From an uncultured Collinsella sp. (GTDB lineage: Bacteria; Actinomycetota; Coriobacteriia; Coriobacteriales; Coriobacteriaceae): a stretch of DNA of 6,922 nucleotides. Of the stretch, positions 6,723 through 6,922 are shown in pieces. The number at the start of each line of letters is the position of its first letter. The first letter of the stretch is position 1. The notes under the pieces were generated by a model, which was not told the DNA's origin, made no database searches, and saw nothing but the letters and a program-made list of their open reading frames with translations. The DNA is taken from NCBI GenBank assembly GCA_900554255.1, contig USGN01000063.1, positions 1 to 6,922 of the forward strand, written 5' to 3'. A program made the translations under genes and the position numbers.

Positions 6723-6922
6723 TTAGGCCTCGTCGGTCTCGTGCGGGGTAATAGCCTCGACGGCAGAGACTGCCTTGGGCAACATGCCATCGGGCAGCGC
6801 GGTCTCGACCTCGCCCTTATCGCAGGCCTCGGCGAGTGCCGGATTAATGGGAAGCTGGCCCAAGATGTCGAGGTTATAGCGCTCTGCGACCTCGGGGAGC
6901 TTGCTCTTGCCAAAGACCTCGA
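6723..6922 (-). CDS. Mrp/NBP35-family iron-sulfur carrier ATPase, C-terminal fragment
   Basis: Only the last 65 codons are in the window; the gene continues past the right edge. The fragment begins EVFGKSKLPEVAERYNLDIL and continues GQLPINPALAEACDKGEVE, matching the C-terminal part of Mrp/ApbC/NBP35 P-loop ATPases, in which FG plus a variable loop leads to a DILGxLPIDPxL-type strand and a CDxG turn. These proteins bind a [4Fe-4S] cluster between two subunits and pass it to apo-proteins in the cytosol. The Walker motifs and the CXXC cluster ligands would lie outside the window, so activity cannot be judged. The tail after LPKAVSAVEAI is short and acidic (ETDEA). The TAA stop at 6725-6723 touches the GTG start of the next gene, so the two are likely made from one mRNA. 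Confidence 0.78.
   Translation of the reverse strand, partial: EVFGKSKLPEVAERYNLDILGQLPINPALAEACDKGEVETALPDGMLPKAVSAVEAITPHETDEA

Overview
The window looks like ordinary chromosome from a moderately GC-rich Gram-positive of the class Coriobacteriia (a Collinsella-like gut actinobacterium). This is inferred from the style of the proteins, the codon use and the gene content; no rRNA is present to confirm it. Six protein genes fill almost all of the sequence. There is no tRNA, rRNA, CRISPR array, insertion sequence or phage gene, and no gene-free stretch longer than about 125 bases.

The left half reads on the + strand. A strong intrinsic terminator (about 4-34) ends an unseen upstream gene. A compact cluster follows: coaE (dephospho-CoA kinase, last step of coenzyme A synthesis), a membrane-anchored soluble-lytic-transglycosylase-type murein hydrolase that overlaps coaE by 8 bp, and uvrB (nucleotide excision repair helicase) 51 bp further on. 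No terminator separates the three, so they could share one transcript, although their functions are unrelated.

The right half reads on the - strand and converges on uvrB, with a hairpin terminator shared between the two sides (3672-3707). In transcription order it holds the C-terminus of an Mrp/NBP35-type iron-sulfur carrier ATPase (cut by the window edge), a BaiN/HI0933-family flavoprotein whose GTG start directly follows the Mrp stop codon, and, after an 80-bp gap containing a hairpin and a TATAAT box, a large COG2509-type FAD-dependent oxidoreductase.

The main surprise is in this last gene. Its N-terminal domain starts at 5370 with an excellent ribosome binding site but lies in a different frame from the 492-codon remainder. 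The frames join exactly at a run of six A (coding strand), which forms A AAA AAC in the zero frame, the X XXY YYZ pattern of -1 ribosomal frameshift sites. A one-base deletion or a homopolymer sequencing error explains this equally well or better, so programmed frameshifting is only a hypothesis. No clearly novel multi-gene system is visible.
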